Source: Verrucomicrobiaceae bacterium (GTDB taxonomy: Bacteria > Verrucomicrobiota > Verrucomicrobiae > Verrucomicrobiales > Akkermansiaceae). Taken from it: 13,989 nucleotides of DNA. Below, in pieces: positions 13,103 through 13,989 of the stretch (its first letter is position 1; each line of letters starts with the position of its first letter). The notes under the pieces are model-generated. The model ran no database searches and was not told the origin of the DNA. It saw only the letters and a list, made by a program, of their open reading frames with translations. The position numbers were made by a program, and so were the translations under genes. Location of the stretch: NCBI GenBank assembly GCA_003820635.1, contig RPOS01000079.1, forward strand, positions 1 through 13,989, written 5' to 3'.

Positions 13103-13989
13103 ATGAGCGCCACGCTCACCGCACCCACCAACACTGAACTCAACGACCTCATCGATTCCAAATTCCGCGAATTCAGCGCGGGATCGATCGTCAAGGGCAC
13201 CATCCTGGAAATCCGCCCGCAGGTCGTGCTCGTCGATATCGGCTACAAGTCCGAAGGAGCCATCCCATCGAACGAATTTGAGGACGAGGAAATCGAAGTA
13301 GGCGACGAAATCGAAGTCCTGCTCGAAAAACTCGAAAACGACGAGGGCATGGTCGTTCTCTCGAAGGAAAAAGCCGCCCACAAGCAGAACTGGGAAAAGA
13401 TCGTCAAGGTCTTCCAGGACGGCGGCTTGGTCCGCGGCAAGGTCAAGGGCGTCGTCAAGGGCGGCCTCACCGTCAACGTCGGCGTCGAAGCTTTCCTCCC
13501 CGGCTCGCAGGTGGACATCATCCCGCCGAAGGACCTCAACGAATACGTCGGCAACGTTTACGAATTCAAAATCGTCAAGGTCAACGACGAGCGCAAAAAC
13601 ATCGTTCTTTCCCGCCGCGAGGTCATCGAGGCCGAGCGCTCCGAACAGCGCCAGAGTTTCCTCCAGTCCGTCAAGATCGGCGACAAGGTCACCGGTGCGA
13701 TCAAGAACATCACCGACTTCGGCGCCTTCGTCGATCTGCAGGGCATGGACGGCCTGCTCCACATCACCGACATGTCGTGGGGCCGCATCAACCATCCTTC
13801 CGAACTGCTGCACATCGGCCAGTCCGTGGATGTCGTCATTCTCGACGTGGACAAGGACAAGGAGCGCGTTTCACTCGGCCTCAAGCAAATGTCCGAGAAC
13901 CCCTGGGAAGACATCGAGCGCAAGTTCCCCATCGGCCAGCACGTCAAGGGCAAGGTCACCAAGCTGCTGCCCTACGGCGCGTTTGTCGA
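13103..13989 (+). CDS. rpsA: 30S ribosomal protein S1, 3' end cut by the window edge
   Basis: S1 binds mRNA on the small ribosomal subunit and helps initiate translation, especially on messages lacking a Shine-Dalgarno sequence. The 295 visible codons encode consecutive S1 (OB-fold) repeats. The first starts near residue 27 (GSIVKGTILEIRPQVVLVDI), the second near 112 (GLVRGKVKGVVKGGLTVNV) and the third near 195 (GDKVTGAIKNITDFGAFVDL). A fourth is just beginning at the edge (GQHVKGKVTKLLPYGAFV). The third repeat carries the well-conserved GLLHITDMSWGRINHPSE. The start ATG is preceded by the A/C-rich CCAAACCAAAACACACC and no Shine-Dalgarno sequence. A full-length S1 would need several hundred more bases to the right. 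Confidence 0.95.
   Translation, partial: MSATLTAPTNTELNDLIDSKFREFSAGSIVKGTILEIRPQVVLVDIGYKSEGAIPSNEFEDEEIEVGDEIEVLLEKLENDEGMVVLSKEKAAHKQNWEKIVKVFQDGGLVRGKVKGVVKGGLTVNVGVEAFLPGSQVDIIPPKDLNEYVGNVYEFKIVKVNDERKNIVLSRREVIEAERSEQRQSFLQSVKIGDKVTGAIKNITDFGAFVDLQGMDGLLHITDMSWGRINHPSELLHIGQSVDVVILDVDKDKERVSLGLKQMSENPWEDIERKFPIGQHVKGKVTKLLPYGAFV

Noticed and set aside
12278..13813. Long minus-strand extension of the S8 peptidase frame, making a 1050-residue reading frame
   Set aside because: It is antisense to rpsA and to the DUF3592-like gene. Its translation is acidic and low in complexity, with no domain. A natural start with a membrane segment exists at 12277.
1..13989. CRISPR array, tRNA, rRNA or prophage
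   Set aside because: I saw no regularly spaced direct repeats, no tRNA-like cloverleaf, no rRNA sequence and no phage or integrase genes.

Overview
The window is a GC-rich piece of a bacterial chromosome, most likely from the phylum Verrucomicrobiota. That placement is inferred. It rests on the style of the proteins, A/C-rich translation leaders without Shine-Dalgarno sequences, and a REP-type palindrome built on GCGGGCATCCTGCCCGC. No 16S rRNA or other decisive marker is present.

Left block (1-5623, minus strand, read right to left). A seven-heme, three-helix NapC/NirT-type inner-membrane cytochrome resembling Geobacter ImcH is followed by a lipoprotein of unknown function with a duplicated domain. 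ResB and CcsA/ResC-type cytochrome c assembly proteins come next. The last three genes overlap by 1 and 4 bases, so the block looks like one operon. CcsA runs off the left edge.

Middle block (5846-9451, minus strand). A promoter-like element lies upstream of three genes: an octaheme c-type cytochrome lipoprotein, a 737-residue outer-membrane beta-barrel of the MtrB/PioB/OmbB kind, and a small monoheme cytochrome c. A clear intrinsic terminator follows. The layout matches a porin-cytochrome conduit that carries electrons across the outer membrane.

Read together, the two blocks give a nearly complete extracellular electron transfer route. Quinol would be oxidised by the ImcH-like protein, electrons would pass through the periplasm by the monoheme cytochrome, and then cross the outer membrane through the octaheme/porin pair. 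The adjacent System II genes would attach heme. Two heme sites have unusual spacing: CX3CH in the ImcH-like protein and CX4CH in the octaheme protein. No extracellular cytochrome is encoded here.

Right block (9682-13989). A secreted C39-like cysteine peptidase and a membrane-anchored subtilisin-like S8 serine peptidase, both on the minus strand, are separated by a 132-base REPIN-like element with perfect 26-base inverted ends. A DUF3592-like membrane protein is divergent on the plus strand. It is followed by the start of rpsA (ribosomal protein S1), cut by the right edge.
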